Shown: positions 5,140 to 5,834 of the stretch, piece by piece
Layout: every line of letters begins with the position of its first letter
Numbering within the stretch: position 1 is the first letter of the stretch
Source of the DNA: Acidobacteriota bacterium
GTDB lineage: Bacteria > Acidobacteriota > Thermoanaerobaculia > Thermoanaerobaculales > Sulfomarinibacteraceae
NCBI GenBank assembly: GCA_030637805.1
Contig: DAOWFV010000009.1
Location: forward strand, 1 to 5,834
Length of the DNA stretch: 5,834 nucleotides
Direction: 5' to 3'
Position numbers and translations under genes: made by a program
Notes under the pieces: generated by a model
What the model saw: only the letters and a program-made list of their open reading frames with translations
Database searches by the model: none
Told to the model about the DNA's origin: nothing

Positions 5140-5834
5140 ATGGGCGACTGGACCCCCACCTCGTGGCAGAGCAGGCCTGCCGGCCAACAGCCGACCTACC
5201 CCGAGCCGGAGGCTCGAGAGTCGGCTGTCGAGCACCTGGCCTCATTGCCGCCCCTCGTCACCTCGTGGGAGGTGGAGAGGCTGAAATCGCAGCTCGCGGA
5301 GGCGGCCGCAGGAAAGCGGTTCCTCCTCCAGGGAGGGGCCTGCGCCGAACGTTTTGACCAGTGCTCGGCCGAGACCATTACCAACAAGCTCAAGATCCTG
5401 CTGCAGATGAGTCTGGTCCTGACCTTCGGCCTCAAGCGGCGCATTATCCGGGTCGGACGCTTTGCCGGCCAGTACGCCAAACCGCGCTCGGCCGACACCG
5501 AGGAGCGCGACGGCGTGACCTTGCCGAGCTACCGGGGCGACATCGTCAACGGACCCGGGTTCACCGCCGCCGAGCGCACGCCGGATTCCGAGCGCATGCT
5601 GCGCGGTTACCACCACTCCGCCCTGACCATCAACTTCATCCGCGCCCTGGTCGACGGCGGTTTCGCCGACCTCCACCATCCCGAGTACTGGGACCTCGGC
5701 TTCGTCAGCCACTCCCCGCGGGCCCAGGAGTACCAGCGGATGGTGGAATCAATTTCCGACTCCCTCCGCTTCATGGAGACCCTGGCCGGGATCCAGGCCG
5801 GCGAGATCAGCCGGGTAGACTTCTTCACCAGCCA
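5140..5834 (+). CDS. aroG: Class II 3-deoxy-7-phosphoheptulonate (DAHP) synthase, N-terminal part
   Basis: Joins phosphoenolpyruvate and erythrose 4-phosphate to make DAHP, the first step of the shikimate pathway to aromatic amino acids; cytoplasmic. The first 231 residues are seen and the frame is open at the right edge; the family usually has about 450 residues. Class II signatures: FLLQGGACAERF at 61-72 with the metal-ligand C68, KILLQMSLVLTFG at 85-97, VGRFAGQYAKPRS at 105-117 (phosphate-binding region), LPSYRGDIVN at 128-137, ERMLRGYHHSA at 151-161, and VDFFTS at 226-231 just before the edge. The residue before the metal Cys is Ala67, where I expect Asp from the usual GGDCAE motif. ATG 5140 is the first possible start, since TGA (5134) and TAG (5125) lie in frame just upstream. 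No Shine-Dalgarno is visible. The other metal ligands lie beyond the window. Confidence 0.93.
   Translation, partial: MGDWTPTSWQSRPAGQQPTYPEPEARESAVEHLASLPPLVTSWEVERLKSQLAEAAAGKRFLLQGGACAERFDQCSAETITNKLKILLQMSLVLTFGLKRRIIRVGRFAGQYAKPRSADTEERDGVTLPSYRGDIVNGPGFTAAERTPDSERMLRGYHHSALTINFIRALVDGGFADLHHPEYWDLGFVSHSPRAQEYQRMVESISDSLRFMETLAGIQAGEISRVDFFTS

Noticed and set aside
5196..5828. Minus-strand open frames opposite the DAHP synthase
   Set aside because: They are antisense shadows; the plus-strand frame contains all the class II DAHP synthase signatures.

Overview
The window is a GC-rich bacterial chromosome segment. Codon use, diderm-type genes (a LolC/E-family lipoprotein-release permease, a membrane-anchored M23 peptidase, a class II DAHP synthase) and long GC-rich coding runs broken by short AT-rich intergenic repeats suggest a high-GC Gram-negative. 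Acidobacteriota is my guess from overall style, at low confidence; nothing here is a phylogenetic marker I can test. No RNA gene, CRISPR array, insertion sequence or phage gene is visible.

Layout, left to right. Five genes read leftward (minus strand) and one reads rightward. (1) 1-852: a beta-repeat, bactofilin-like protein whose C-terminus lies beyond the left edge. (2) 857-1876: an inner-membrane-anchored, coiled-coil, M23 (LytM) peptidase with an intact zinc site, four bases upstream of gene 1. (3) 2021-3211: a LolC/LolE-type ABC permease with a GTG start and no ATPase gene next to it. These three form an envelope and cell-shape group. (4) 3431-4276: arsM, arsenite methyltransferase. (5) 4273-4809: a MarR-type regulator with cysteine pairs near both ends, joined to arsM by an ATGA stop/start overlap. 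(6) 5140-5834: the start of a class II DAHP synthase, the first enzyme of the shikimate pathway, running off the right edge.

How the parts work together. The MarR-type gene and arsM form a two-gene operon. It has a clear sigma70-type promoter (TTGACA, 17 bases, TACAAC) and an inverted repeat (TTGTA, 3 bases, TACAA) over the -10 box, which is the expected place for autorepression by the MarR protein. With arsM downstream and cysteine pairs in the regulator, the simplest model is arsenic-induced methylation controlled by a MarR-family rather than an ArsR-family sensor. The bactofilin-like/M23 pair fits the known habit of bactofilin scaffolds being encoded beside the M23 peptidases they position.

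The spacers at 3212-3430 and 4810-5139 carry several short tandem arrays. Most share a 7-base period although their unit sequences differ: ten GAATCGA-like units, three GAATTTT-like units, two GATCTCG units, five GAAATTG-like units and seven AACTCAA-like units. This is the most unusual structural signal in the window.
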